Shown here piece after piece: positions 1 to 8,231 of a DNA stretch of 64,000 bases. Below the pieces are notes generated by a model. That model did not search any database. It was not told the origin of the DNA and worked only from the letters and a program-made list of their open reading frames with translations. This DNA comes from Acidobacteriota bacterium (lineage in GTDB: Bacteria > Acidobacteriota > Blastocatellia > Pyrinomonadales > Pyrinomonadaceae), in the NCBI GenBank assembly GCA_016703965.1, contig JADJBB010000021.1:434001-498000 (forward strand), in the 5' to 3' direction. The stretch's first letter is position 1; each line of letters begins with the position of its first letter. Made by a program: the position numbers and the translations under genes.

Positions 1-3
1 ACA

Positions 4-1140
4 ATGAGCGCACAATCGGCAGAAGCCCTTAAAAACTTCAAAACGCTCTATGAGAAAGAGCTGAAAGACAACGGCATTGTTGGCAGCAGCTTTGTCTTAG
101 TACGTGATAACAAGCTAGTCGCCGACTACAAATACGGCTCGGCAAACCTCGAAAAAAATCAACCGGTCGATGAAAACACGATCTATCACTGGGCGTCGAA
201 CACAAAACCGTTCACGGGTATCGCGATCATGCAGCTTCGCGATCGCGGACTGTTGAAACTCGACGATCCGGTCACAAAATACCTACCTGAATTAAGAGCT
301 GTTCACAATTCGTTCGCGTTTATGGATGAGATCACGATCAGGCATCTGATGACACACTCGGCCGGATTTCGAGGCGGAACATGGCCGTTTGCGGGTGGTA
401 AGGATTGGGAACCTTTTGAACCGCAGGAGTATTCTCAGCTCGTTGCGATGTTTCCGTACACGGAAATTCGCTTCAAACCGGGCAGTAAATTCAGCTATTC
501 AAATCCGGGCATCGTATTTTTAGGACGCATCATCGAAACGCTCACTAAAGACGACTATGAGGTCTATATCGATAAAAACATCCTAAAACCGCTGGAGATG
601 TACCGAAGCTATTTCGACGCGACGCCGTATCATTTGCTCAAGGACCGCTCGCATTCCTACTACATCGAAAACGGTAAACGGACGGAAGGGAAATTCGACG
701 CGAACACTGGAATAACGGTTTCGAACAGCGGTTTAAATTCGCCGATCCCGGATATGGTCAAGTATCTGAATTTTCTCGTTGGGGCTGGTGGCGACGACCG
801 CACTCTTGTTGAGAGATATAACACGGTCCTAAAACGGTCATCGCTCGAGGAAATGTGGCAGCCGCAGCTCAAGACCGAGGCGGACGCGAATGGGAATAAG
901 GGCTTCACGACCGACATCGGGCTGATCTATTTTATCGACAAAACGCTTTCGCCCACACATCTCGGCCACGGCGGCGATCAGAACGGGTTTATCAGTTATC
1001 TCGACTTTGACCCCGCGAAACGTATGGCTTCGCTTGTGGTCTTCAACACCAACATCATTCTGCCGGATGGAGCTCCGCCGGAGAAGGATATGGTCGGTAA
1101 GCTAAGACGCGATCAGGGCACTATATTAGGCAGAAAATAG
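4..1140 (+). CDS. Serine hydrolase, beta-lactamase/class C-like family (5' end cut by window edge)
   Basis: Penicillin-binding-protein-like serine hydrolase (Pfam Beta-lactamase, class C/esterase group). Visible motifs: the SxxK nucleophile S65-N-T-K68, the YSN motif at 165-167 and an HGG motif at 322-324 in place of KTG, all in the right order and spacing. The first ATG falls 4 bases into the window and the protein begins MSAQSAEAL. AQS looks like residues around a signal-peptidase site, so the true start with a signal peptide is probably upstream, outside the window. Substrate unknown: the family covers D-alanyl peptidases, esterases and beta-lactamases, and nothing here supports calling it a resistance gene. 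Fold assignment is firm; function is not. Confidence 0.85.
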   Translation: MSAQSAEALKNFKTLYEKELKDNGIVGSSFVLVRDNKLVADYKYGSANLEKNQPVDENTIYHWASNTKPFTGIAIMQLRDRGLLKLDDPVTKYLPELRAVHNSFAFMDEITIRHLMTHSAGFRGGTWPFAGGKDWEPFEPQEYSQLVAMFPYTEIRFKPGSKFSYSNPGIVFLGRIIETLTKDDYEVYIDKNILKPLEMYRSYFDATPYHLLKDRSHSYYIENGKRTEGKFDANTGITVSNSGLNSPIPDMVKYLNFLVGAGGDDRTLVERYNTVLKRSSLEEMWQPQLKTEADANGNKGFTTDIGLIYFIDKTLSPTHLGHGGDQNGFISYLDFDPAKRMASLVVFNTNIILPDGAPPEKDMVGKLRRDQGTILGRK

Positions 1141-1178
1141 GAATACAATTCGGTAGTTCTAGATTCAGGAGAAAAACT

Positions 1179-1697
1179 ATGAGAAAAACACTATTCGTTA
1201 CGATGATGATGGTAACGGCTGCTCTCTTTTGTGTGTCTCAGGCTGCGGCCCAGGGCCCTCCGCTCCTCGGCGGATATAAAGAGATAGCAAAAACAGATCC
1301 GGCTGCAAAAAAAGCGGCATTGTTCGCGGTTTCGGCGGAAGCGAAGCGATCCGAAAAAGAGATCGAGTTCATCTCGGTCGTAAAAGCCGAGCGTCAGGCG
1401 GTCGCTGGCAGCAATTACCGAATGTGCCTCAAGGTCAGTGACAGCGGAGCCGAGGGCCAGGATTCGGCCGATGTTTTTGTGAAAGTCATCGTAAATGTTG
1501 ATCTGAAGGGTGTTTACAAACTTCTAAGCTGGGAAGCCTCAGATTGCGGTGAGGACGAAGACGGGGACGGTGCTACAGCTCCGTCCGCAGCTGCGTCGCC
1601 CGGGGACGGAGACTTTAAGACGTTTCGAATACCGATGTCGGCATCGGCCTCACAGCGGATTTTGCCATCAAAAACCATTCAGCAGACACCAAGGTGA
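1179..1697 (+). CDS. Secreted cystatin-like protein, first cystatin domain (gene frameshifted)
   Basis: Signal peptide at 1-24 ending AAAQ, then a cystatin-like domain at about 30-125. It shows the hallmark pattern of cysteine-protease inhibitors: an N-terminal GG (31-32), a long helix, the first inhibitory hairpin QAVAG (QxVxG consensus) followed by a strand MCLKV, and a second hairpin LLSW near the end in the place of the family's PW. An acidic/Ala-Pro linker follows, after which the frame runs into unrelated sequence. A second cystatin-like domain continues in another frame from about 1619, so the intact gene was probably 1179-1876 with two domains. The shift can be explained by one lost A in the TTTAAG stretch near 1614-1618. 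Bacterial cystatins are uncommon; the inhibitory role is inferred from the motif. Confidence 0.7.
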   Translation: MRKTLFVTMMMVTAALFCVSQAAAQGPPLLGGYKEIAKTDPAAKKAALFAVSAEAKRSEKEIEFISVVKAERQAVAGSNYRMCLKVSDSGAEGQDSADVFVKVIVNVDLKGVYKLLSWEASDCGEDEDGDGATAPSAAASPGDGDFKTFRIPMSASASQRILPSKTIQQTPR

Positions 1698-1876
1698 AAC
1701 ACACGCTCGCCGGAATTTTGAAATGCGAGAACAAAGGAATGTTCGCCATGATCTACCGCGTTTGCATGAGGGTCGCCGAAGAAGGCAAAACCCAAGTCAT
1801 CAGAACGGTCGTTACGATGGACCAGTATTCGAACATGAAACTGGTGAGCTGGGAACACTCGACCTGCGGCAACTAA
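1619..1876 (+). CDS. Second cystatin-like domain of the same gene, out of frame
   Basis: Reads on from a stop at 1616-1618, in the frame one base back from the preceding domain. The product contains a helix segment TADFAIKNHSADTKVKHTLA, then a strand with YRVCMRVAEEG and a terminal KLVSWEHSTC. These align with the first domain's YRMCLKVSDSG and KLLSWEASDC, so this is a paralogous repeat. The QxVxG loop is not conserved here (the equivalent region reads NKGMFAMIY), so it may be structural rather than inhibitory. The only in-frame start is a GTG at 1694, inside the domain, which argues that this is a displaced piece of the upstream gene and not an independent gene. Confidence 0.6.
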   Translation, partial: DVSNTDVGIGLTADFAIKNHSADTKVKHTLAGILKCENKGMFAMIYRVCMRVAEEGKTQVIRTVVTMDQYSNMKLVSWEHSTCGN

Positions 1877-1976
1877 CCCACACCTCTCGTTCAACACTAC
1901 TGATCATCGGCTTCATTAGCGTTCCCAGAGCAGGACGCTTTCAGGCGAGGGCGACCGCGTTCCCGGCAAAACGCAG

Positions 1977-3098
1977 CTACCAACCCGCGTGGATCTTCCA
2001 CTGATCAACGATCTCGCCGTTCTCGAGAACATTATAATGCGTATGTTGAGCGGCGGTCATGCAGGAGTGATTTGCGAGGATACGAACGCGGTCGCCGATC
2101 TTGAAGCGGTTGAATATGGCGTCATCCGCCGCATGCATGACGCCGTGTTCCTGAGATAGCGAATCGAGACTAAGGCCGGCCGGGTTGCCGTCGAGATCGA
2201 GCACGCGGCCGTAGCCGCACTGTGGATCTAGATGAACTGGGCCGCGATCTTTTGACATCGCGATACCGCCGGCGTCGATCACGATCTTTCGCCGCGATGC
2301 GTCGCGATGGACTATCGCAGCGAGCACGGTCAAAGCTGTGTCGTCGAACGAACAGCTCCCGAGCGTCGCCTGATAGTTATCAAAGAAAATATAATTCCCG
2401 GGCCGAACTTCGTCGATGCCGTCGAGATGGTCGATGTGGTTGATCGTCGGGGTCGAGCCGATGCTGACGGTCGGAACCTCGATACCGAGCCAACGAAGCT
2501 TTGCCGCATGTTCGACCATCACATCCCGCTCGTGACGAGCGATCGCCTTGATCTCGTCAACAGTTTTAACGTCGTACGAATGCCCGGCGTGCGTGAGAAT
2601 TCCGGCAAAATGCAGATTCTTCGCATCTGAAAGCTGTCTCGGAATATCGACGGCCTCAGCCGTATGCGGCTCGACACCAACACGATGCGTGCCGCAATCG
2701 ATCTTGACGAAAACCTCAAATTTGACAATGGCTCGACCGGCAGCCTCATCGAGCAGTTTGGCAGACTCAGCATTGTCCGTGAGCAGATTGAGCTTTACAC
2801 CACCTCGCAAGATCTCGGTCGCGTCGGCAAACTTTCCCGGTTCGATCGGAACCGCGTATGTAATATCCGTAAATCCATTAGCCGCAAAATCCCTAGCCTC
2901 AGCCAAGGTCGAAACTGTGATAGCTCCGTTGTGGCCTGCGGTTTGGATCTTCGCGACTTCGATGCATTTGTGGGTCTTGATATGCGCACGGAGCCGCGTT
3001 CGGTTTTTACTTGCAATGTCGCTGATACGAGCAGCGTTGCGTCTGACTCGATCTAGATCGAGCAGCAAAGACGGCGTTTTTATCGTCTCGACATTCAT
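1977..3098 (-). CDS. D-serine dehydratase / D-threonine aldolase-like PLP enzyme (fold-type III)
   Basis: 373 aa, full length for the DSD1/D-threonine aldolase family, cytosolic. N-terminal alanine-racemase-like barrel with the Schiff-base lysine in RAHIKTHK (K41), and a C-terminal DSD domain carrying the H344-x-C346 metal pair (ANHSCMTAAQ) known from zinc-dependent D-serine dehydratase. The family either eliminates ammonia from D-serine or cleaves D-threonine/3-hydroxy amino acids; the sequence alone does not separate these. It follows the transketolase gene by 9 bases on the same strand and is the last gene of the run. The ATG start gives the expected family N-terminus (TPSLLLDLDRVRRN). Confidence 0.85.
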   Translation of the reverse strand: MNVETIKTPSLLLDLDRVRRNAARISDIASKNRTRLRAHIKTHKCIEVAKIQTAGHNGAITVSTLAEARDFAANGFTDITYAVPIEPGKFADATEILRGGVKLNLLTDNAESAKLLDEAAGRAIVKFEVFVKIDCGTHRVGVEPHTAEAVDIPRQLSDAKNLHFAGILTHAGHSYDVKTVDEIKAIARHERDVMVEHAAKLRWLGIEVPTVSIGSTPTINHIDHLDGIDEVRPGNYIFFDNYQATLGSCSFDDTALTVLAAIVHRDASRRKIVIDAGGIAMSKDRGPVHLDPQCGYGRVLDLDGNPAGLSLDSLSQEHGVMHAADDAIFNRFKIGDRVRILANHSCMTAAQHTHYNVLENGEIVDQWKIHAGW

Positions 3099-3107
3099 TC
3101 GTGTCTG

Positions 3108-5144
3108 CTATTTTAGGAGATTACAGGCGAGTCTTTTAACGTTCTCCACCGTAAACCCGTAATCCTTAAACACATCTTCAGCCGGAGCAGAGGTTCCGAA
3201 TTTATCGACACAGAGCGTATCACCTTTGTCGCCTACGTATTTTGACCAGCCCATCGAGACGCCGGCTTCGACGGCGAGGCGGGCGGTGATTTTGGCGGGC
3301 AGCACCTCTTCTTTGTATTTGGCGGATTGCTCGTCGAAGAATTCCCAGCACGGCATCGAGACTACGCGGGTCGGCGTGCCTTCGGTATTGAGCTTTTCGC
3401 GGGCTTCCATCGCGAGGCCGACTTCGGAGCCGGTGGCGATGATTATCAGTTTTGGAGCGGTTTCTTTTCCGGCTTTGGTCTCGGCCTCGGCGAGGATGTA
3501 AGCACCTTTGTGGAGGCCTTTGGCGTCCGCGTATTTCTTGCGGTCGATCAGGGCGACTTTCTGACGAGAGAGGGCAAATGCGGTCGGAGTGTGCTGACGT
3601 TTGATTGCTGCACGCCAGGCTTCGCGGGTTTCGTGGGCGTCGCAGGGGCGAATTACAGCGAGGTTTGGGATCGCACGCATTGCTGCGATGTGCTCGACGG
3701 ACTGGTGCGTCGGGCCGTCTTCGCCGAGGCCGATCGAGTCGTGCGTGAAGACAAATATCGTCTGAATATGCGACAAAGCCGCAAGGCGGATCGCCGGACG
3801 CATGTAATCCGAAAACGTCTGAAACGTCCCGCCAAAAGGTATCACGCTGCCGTACAGGGCCATGCCGTTCATCGCCGCGCCCATCGCGTGTTCGCGGATG
3901 CCGTAATGAATGTTGCGGTTCTCAAAGGTTCCCGGCTGGATGTCCGCGGACGAATTGATATACGTGTTATTCGAAGGTTTCAGATCGGCCGAACCACCGA
4001 TCAGAGAAGGCAGAGAGTCGGCGATCGCGTTGATCACCTCGCCGCTGTACGCACGTGTGGCTTTTGCCTCGACACCGTCAAATTTCGGCAGGCTCTTTTC
4101 CCAACCGGCGGGCAGATCGCCCATTCGGATCGCGTGAAATTCGGCACCGATCTCAGGATGTTGCTTTTCGTATTTTTTGACGAGGGCGTTCCATTCCTTC
4201 TCCATCGCCGCACCGTTATTGACGGCCGAGCGGAAATGCGTCAGGGCTTCTTTTGGAATGAAAAACTGCTTGTCCTCGGGCCAGCCGAGATTGCGTTTGG
4301 TTTCCTTGACAGCTTCGTCGCCTGGAGCGTCGGAGTGAGCCTTGCTCGTTCCCGCCTTTGGCATTCCGAAGCCGATGATCGTGTGAACGCGGATCAGTGA
4401 GGGCTTATTCTTAACCTTTTGAGCGTCCTTGATCGCCTTTTCGATTGCTTTCAGGTCGTTGCCATCTGCGACATCGAGCACGTGCCAACCGGCGGCTTCG
4501 AACCGCTTCGTCCGATCCTCAGTAAACGCGAGATCGGTCGAACCGTCGATCGTGATCTCGTTATCGTCGTAGAGATATATCAGATTTCCGAGCTGCAGAT
4601 GCCCGGCGAGCGAAGCAGCTTCGTACGCGACGCCTTCCATCAGGTCGCCGTCGGAGCAGATGCAGTAAATGTAATTATCAACGACCGGGAAACCCTTTCG
4701 GTTAAACTTTGCCGCCAGATGTGCCTCGGCGATGCCCATTCCGACACCGTTCGCAAAGCCTTGTCCCAGCGGCCCGGTCGTGATCTCGACTCCGGCAGTG
4801 ATGATGTTTTCAGGGTGCCCCGGCGTTTTTGAATGCAGTTGCCGAAAATTCTTCAGTTCATCGAGCGACAAGTCGTAACCCGTCAGATGCAACAGCGAAT
4901 AGATCAGCATCGACCCGTGCCCCGCCGATAGCAAAAACCGGTCTCGGCCAAACCACTTCGGATTCTTAGGGTTGTGCCGCAAAAACTTCGTCCACAAAAC
5001 ATACGCCGACGGCGCCATGCCCAGCGGCAATCCCGGATGCCCGGAATTCGCCTTCTGTATCGCGTCAAGCGAAAGCGTGCGGATCGTATTTATACAAAGC
5101 TGGTCGAGGTCGGTGATTTTTTTCGGTTGAGTCGCAGTTGCCAT
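3108..5144 (-). CDS. tkt: Transketolase
   Basis: Thiamine-diphosphate enzyme that moves two-carbon ketol units between pentose-phosphate and glycolytic sugars. Seen: SGHPGLPLGMAP near the N-terminus, the ThDP/Mg motif GDGDLMEGVAYEAA, the pyrimidine-domain segment GLGEDGPTHQSVEH and the typical C-terminal FGTSAPAEDVFKDYGF. The reading frame stays open to 5339 but would overlap the upstream kinase; the ATG at 5144 is preceded by CGGAGAACCC, a good ribosome site, and gives the normal N-terminus and a 678-aa length usual for the family. Lies 80 bases after a gluconokinase-like gene, so the two likely cooperate in pentose-phosphate metabolism. Confidence 0.95.
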   Translation of the reverse strand: MATATQPKKITDLDQLCINTIRTLSLDAIQKANSGHPGLPLGMAPSAYVLWTKFLRHNPKNPKWFGRDRFLLSAGHGSMLIYSLLHLTGYDLSLDELKNFRQLHSKTPGHPENIITAGVEITTGPLGQGFANGVGMGIAEAHLAAKFNRKGFPVVDNYIYCICSDGDLMEGVAYEAASLAGHLQLGNLIYLYDDNEITIDGSTDLAFTEDRTKRFEAAGWHVLDVADGNDLKAIEKAIKDAQKVKNKPSLIRVHTIIGFGMPKAGTSKAHSDAPGDEAVKETKRNLGWPEDKQFFIPKEALTHFRSAVNNGAAMEKEWNALVKKYEKQHPEIGAEFHAIRMGDLPAGWEKSLPKFDGVEAKATRAYSGEVINAIADSLPSLIGGSADLKPSNNTYINSSADIQPGTFENRNIHYGIREHAMGAAMNGMALYGSVIPFGGTFQTFSDYMRPAIRLAALSHIQTIFVFTHDSIGLGEDGPTHQSVEHIAAMRAIPNLAVIRPCDAHETREAWRAAIKRQHTPTAFALSRQKVALIDRKKYADAKGLHKGAYILAEAETKAGKETAPKLIIIATGSEVGLAMEAREKLNTEGTPTRVVSMPCWEFFDEQSAKYKEEVLPAKITARLAVEAGVSMGWSKYVGDKGDTLCVDKFGTSAPAEDVFKDYGFTVENVKRLACNLLK

Positions 5145-5224
5145 GGGTTCTCCGTAATATCGAACGTGCCGATCTCGATAAATATTTACGAGCTCGCCGT
5201 CATTAATGAAATCTTCTGCGTAAT

Positions 5225-6559
5225 CTATATTCTGCCAAGACTTTCGAGCGCAAGCAAAACCGCACCGCGAGAAGATGATTCGCGAGCCTCGCTCATGGTC
5301 AATTCGCGGTTCAGAGCTTTCGAGATGATCTCTGTCCAAACAGGCGATTCGCGGAGTGCTCCGCCCGAGGCGATGATCTGTTCGATCTTGAAAACGGTTT
5401 CAAGGCGTCTGAGAATATCAGCAAATCGATAGGCGACTGCTTCCATTGCGGCTCGGTAGATGTCGTACGCATCGTGAGCGGCAGTAAGCCCGATGATCGC
5501 TCCGGTGGCGGATTCGTTGTAGCCGGTGCTGCGTTCGCCATTGAAAAAAGGGGCGATCTTTATTGTCGAAGATGTTCCGAGTCTTTGCCTCACGACGTCG
5601 TCCGCATCACTTCCTAAACGCAAGTTGTCGCGCATCCATTGGGCAAGATTGCCGCCGTCGGACAACGCTCCGCCGAGTACGCACATTTTGCGGTTGACGC
5701 GATAACACCATAGACCTTCCGGGATATGACCCGGCGGTTCGCCTTCGTATGCGACGCGCATCGCTCCAGAAGTGCCGACCATTAACGCGGCTTGCGTGTT
5801 GGTGAAACAACCCGCACCGATGTTGTCGGTCGCTCCGTCGGCGACGGGGAGAAACCATTTGGCGTGAGCGAGCCGGGGCCAGCGTTTGGCGTATTTTTTG
5901 TTTAGGGTAAAGGTATCGGAATCGTTTGCGACCATCGCAGGCAGATTTGCGGCCTTGACCTTTAGGAATTTCAGCAATTCCGGATCCCAATCGCACTTTC
6001 TGATGTCAAAAATTCCCGTTCCCGACGCCATCGAGACGCTGGTTGTCGCGGTGCCGAAAAGCTTCAGAGCTACGTAATCGCTAAACGAAAGCCACCGCTC
6101 GGTTTTGACAAATACATCGGGAAAATCCTTTCGCAGCCACAACAATTTCGCCGGCCAAAAACTTGAATGAAAATGAGCGCCGGTGCGGTTGTGGGTTTCA
6201 TTCTCGTCGAATCGTTTTTTGAGTACCTCAGTATATTTCCCGCTCCGCGTGTCCGCCCAGCCAAAGACCTTAGTCGTCGGCTTGCCTTTCGCATCCACGC
6301 CGACGAGGCTGTGCCAGAATGAGCAGGAGGCGATGTGCGTTATATGCGCTGTGGTTTTTTCGAGAAGTGCATCGATCGCCGCGGCAACCTGAGCGACGGC
6401 TTCGTCAGCATCGATCTCAGCTCCGCCGTCAGTGGTGACGGTCAGCGTGCGCTCGATCTTGACAAACGCACGCGGAACAGCATTCGCTTGCCCATCATAA
6501 AGAGCGGAGCGGACGCTGGACGTACCGATATCTAAAGCCAAAATGAGCGGTTGTTTCAA
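5225..6559 (-). CDS. FGGY-family carbohydrate kinase, gluconokinase-like
   Basis: 444 aa with both FGGY halves: N-terminal LALDIGTSSVRSALYD phosphate loop (residues 8-23), the substrate-side SCSFWHSLVG and GWADTRS segments, and a C-terminal ATP domain with VGTSGAMRVAY and GGALRESPVW. The SFWHSL and GWADTR segments resemble gluconokinases (EC 2.7.1.12) more than glycerol or xylulose kinases. The product would be 6-phosphogluconate, which fits the adjacent transketolase. Somewhat short for the family (usually 480-510), but both domains appear complete. Substrate call is inference. Confidence 0.8.
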   Translation of the reverse strand: MKQPLILALDIGTSSVRSALYDGQANAVPRAFVKIERTLTVTTDGGAEIDADEAVAQVAAAIDALLEKTTAHITHIASCSFWHSLVGVDAKGKPTTKVFGWADTRSGKYTEVLKKRFDENETHNRTGAHFHSSFWPAKLLWLRKDFPDVFVKTERWLSFSDYVALKLFGTATTSVSMASGTGIFDIRKCDWDPELLKFLKVKAANLPAMVANDSDTFTLNKKYAKRWPRLAHAKWFLPVADGATDNIGAGCFTNTQAALMVGTSGAMRVAYEGEPPGHIPEGLWCYRVNRKMCVLGGALSDGGNLAQWMRDNLRLGSDADDVVRQRLGTSSTIKIAPFFNGERSTGYNESATGAIIGLTAAHDAYDIYRAAMEAVAYRFADILRRLETVFKIEQIIASGGALRESPVWTEIISKALNRELTMSEARESSSRGAVLLALESLGRI

Positions 6560-6613
6560 GATCTGAGATTTTTATGCAGTGGAATCGAAATAGCTGATAG
6601 CTACTAGCTGATA

Positions 6614-6910
6614 TCAGCCAAACGTTTTCTTAAACCACCAACGCGAACCGACGAGCAGGAAGCGATAGTCTTTTAAGAATTCGGGTGGTTTGCCTTCGAA
6701 ATAATGGCCGATGAACTGTAGGATCCAGCCAACGACGAATAGCCCGAGAGCCACGCGCCATGCACCGGCGACAAAGAACGAGACGGGTACCAAAAGCAGC
6801 GACAGCATGATCATCGGAATGCCGAATTTGTGCGTCAGTTGATTGATCGGGTGCTGATGCCCTTCAGAATATTCCTCGATCCACTCGTCCCAGGTTTTTC
6901 CGCCCATCAT
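6614..6910 (-). CDS. DUF962 / Mpo1-like membrane protein
   Basis: 98 aa. Matches the DUF962 (YGL010w/Mpo1-like) family: N-terminal WDEWIEEYSEGHQHPINQLT with conserved His residues, two hydrophobic segments (about 33-50 and 54-68), then QFIGHYFEGKPP, another conserved His block. Yeast Mpo1 is an Fe(II)-dependent dioxygenase of 2-hydroxy fatty acids; the bacterial role is unproven. Two adjacent ATGs open the gene; an AAGGAG lies 8-10 bases upstream. Sits between folA and the gluconokinase-like gene on the same strand. Confidence 0.8.
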   Translation of the reverse strand: MMGGKTWDEWIEEYSEGHQHPINQLTHKFGIPMIMLSLLLVPVSFFVAGAWRVALGLFVVGWILQFIGHYFEGKPPEFLKDYRFLLVGSRWWFKKTFG

Positions 6911-6948
6911 ATCGGTTTTTCTCCTTTCGCGACGATTTTACACCAAAA

Positions 6949-7422
6949 TCAGCTTCTGCGCAGAGTTTTTGTGATCAGGCCGTCACCAAGGTCATCAGTT
7001 TTTTCTAAGATGAATCCGTTGAGAAAATCCTGCGGCATAAATGTGTCCGCATTCTCAACCTCGATCGGAACAAAAGTCACGATCCACTGATCGATCACGT
7101 CAGCAAAATTCTTGTAAGTTTGGGCACCGCCAATGATGTAAACGTCGCGATCAAGATATTTAGCAAGCTCAACGACCTCGGCCTTTGAGCTGAGTTTTAA
7201 GATATTTGGCGGCGTATCAACATTTCCGCTGCGTGAGAGGACGATGTTCAAACGGTTCGGTAGTGGCTTGCCGATCGAACGCCACGTGTTCGCTCCCATC
7301 ACGACAACGTTATCAGTCGTTGTTTCCTTAAAAAACTTAAGATCGGCGCTGTAATGCCATGGCAACTTTCCGCCTTTGCCGATCGCGTAGTTTTGTGAAA
7401 TGGCGACGATGCCGATGATCAT
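6949..7422 (-). CDS. folA: Dihydrofolate reductase
   Basis: 157 aa, normal for bacterial DHFR, which reduces dihydrofolate with NADPH. Seen: GIVAISQNYAIGKGGKLPWH (substrate loop with the conserved PWH), the FKETT helix, VVMGANTWRSIGKPLPNR (NADPH site), VYIIGGAQTYKNF (second glycine motif). The frame is open further upstream to 7530 through a CTTTGCG repeat that translates as low-complexity Arg-rich sequence; the ATG at 7422 with AAAAGGA just upstream gives the true N-terminus MIIGIVAIS. The active-site acid is usually Asp27 or Glu; here the region reads HYSADLKFFK, so the acid is the D of SAD. Confidence 0.93.
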   Translation of the reverse strand: MIIGIVAISQNYAIGKGGKLPWHYSADLKFFKETTTDNVVVMGANTWRSIGKPLPNRLNIVLSRSGNVDTPPNILKLSSKAEVVELAKYLDRDVYIIGGAQTYKNFADVIDQWIVTFVPIEVENADTFMPQDFLNGFILEKTDDLGDGLITKTLRRS

Positions 7423-7438
7423 AAATCCTTTTCTTCTC

Positions 7439-7525
7439 CTTTGCGGCTTTGCGTCTTCCCTTTGCGACTTTGCGGGGGAACCTGCCCTAATTTCCCGCAA
7501 AGACCGCAAAGACCGCAAAGGGAGG
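7439..7525. repeat. CTTTGCG heptamer inverted-repeat element
   Basis: Four copies of CTTTGCG read on the plus strand from 7439 to about 7476, then after a 10-base centre (cctgccctaa) three copies of the reverse complement CGCAAAG to 7520. The whole forms a long imperfect palindrome filling the gap between folA and the DUF2071 gene. A shorter related copy lies at 16750-16785. It separates two genes of the same run and could act as an RNA hairpin affecting folA expression, but it may only be a dispersed repeat. Confidence 0.75.
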
Positions 7526-7526
7526 A

Positions 7527-8231
7527 TCAACTGTTGATTCTCGCACCTTTATAAACCGCAACCTCCGAACCTTTTGCCAGCAAGACCGAATACGGCTTCT
7601 GTCCGGCGAGAAATGCGAACTCTTCGCCGTACGTAGCGCCGAAATCTACATCGATAACGTCGTTCTTGACCGAGAATAGTTCCCATTTTGGATGCTCGAC
7701 CTTGTATTCGTCGACGCGTGAGTCGCCGCGTTTGGTGTAGCCCCAGTAGTGTTCGATGATGAATTCACCGTGCGATCCTGCTGCCGGAACGCCTATGCTT
7801 TCGCCGATGTCGACGCTCAGATGATTCGTGCTACCGCCCTTTGACCAGTCGTAGGAGACGGTGGTTTCCGTGCGTTCGTGGCTCATCGTCCAGCATTCGT
7901 ACGGCTCACCGTACATGACGCGTGCGACAGTTGCGATCGCAAATCTGGGCACGATCTCCTTAACAAAACACACTGCTCGCCGGGTTTCGCCGTCCACCTC
8001 GCGTTTGTTGTAAAAGCGTAAATTCACCTCTTCGAAATTGACGTGAAACGGTATCGGAATGCCCAAAACCCGCGTGTCGAGAAACATGAACCCGACTAGG
8101 CTGACAAAGCATTTCCCGTCCTGCAGATCTAGCTCGGTTCCGGCGGGCAGACGCGGGATCAGAATCGACGGGTCAACCTCGTAGTTGGCCATGATCAGGT
8201 CTTTCCAGCGTGCTGTCAGGAATTTTTGCAT
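7527..8231 (-). CDS. DUF2071 (YqjF-like) protein
   Basis: 234 aa, matches the DUF2071/YqjF family: begins FLTARWKDLIMANYEVDP (the usual opening), then LPAGTELDLQDGKCFVSLVGF and VNFEEVNLRFYNKR, typical acetoacetate-decarboxylase-like beta-barrel segments. No catalytic role is established for the family. The start ATG overlaps the selB stop (TAATG at 8231), indicating translational coupling with selB. Complete. Confidence 0.85.
   Translation of the reverse strand: MQKFLTARWKDLIMANYEVDPSILIPRLPAGTELDLQDGKCFVSLVGFMFLDTRVLGIPIPFHVNFEEVNLRFYNKREVDGETRRAVCFVKEIVPRFAIATVARVMYGEPYECWTMSHERTETTVSYDWSKGGSTNHLSVDIGESIGVPAAGSHGEFIIEHYWGYTKRGDSRVDEYKVEHPKWELFSVKNDVIDVDFGATYGEEFAFLAGQKPYSVLLAKGSEVAVYKGARINS

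Noticed and set aside
4..1140. Beta-lactam resistance gene
   Set aside because: The motifs support only the broad serine hydrolase family (HGG in place of KTG).
1617..1640. Programmed -1 frameshifting in the cystatin gene
   Set aside because: No X-XXY-YYZ slippery heptamer at the junction; a lost A explains it better.
3327..4400. Long plus-strand open frame opposite transketolase
   Set aside because: It mirrors transketolase codons; the product is not protein-like, and the minus frame has clear transketolase motifs.
5145..5339. N-terminal extension of transketolase
   Set aside because: It would overlap the kinase gene, has no family similarity, and a good ribosome site precedes the ATG at 5144.
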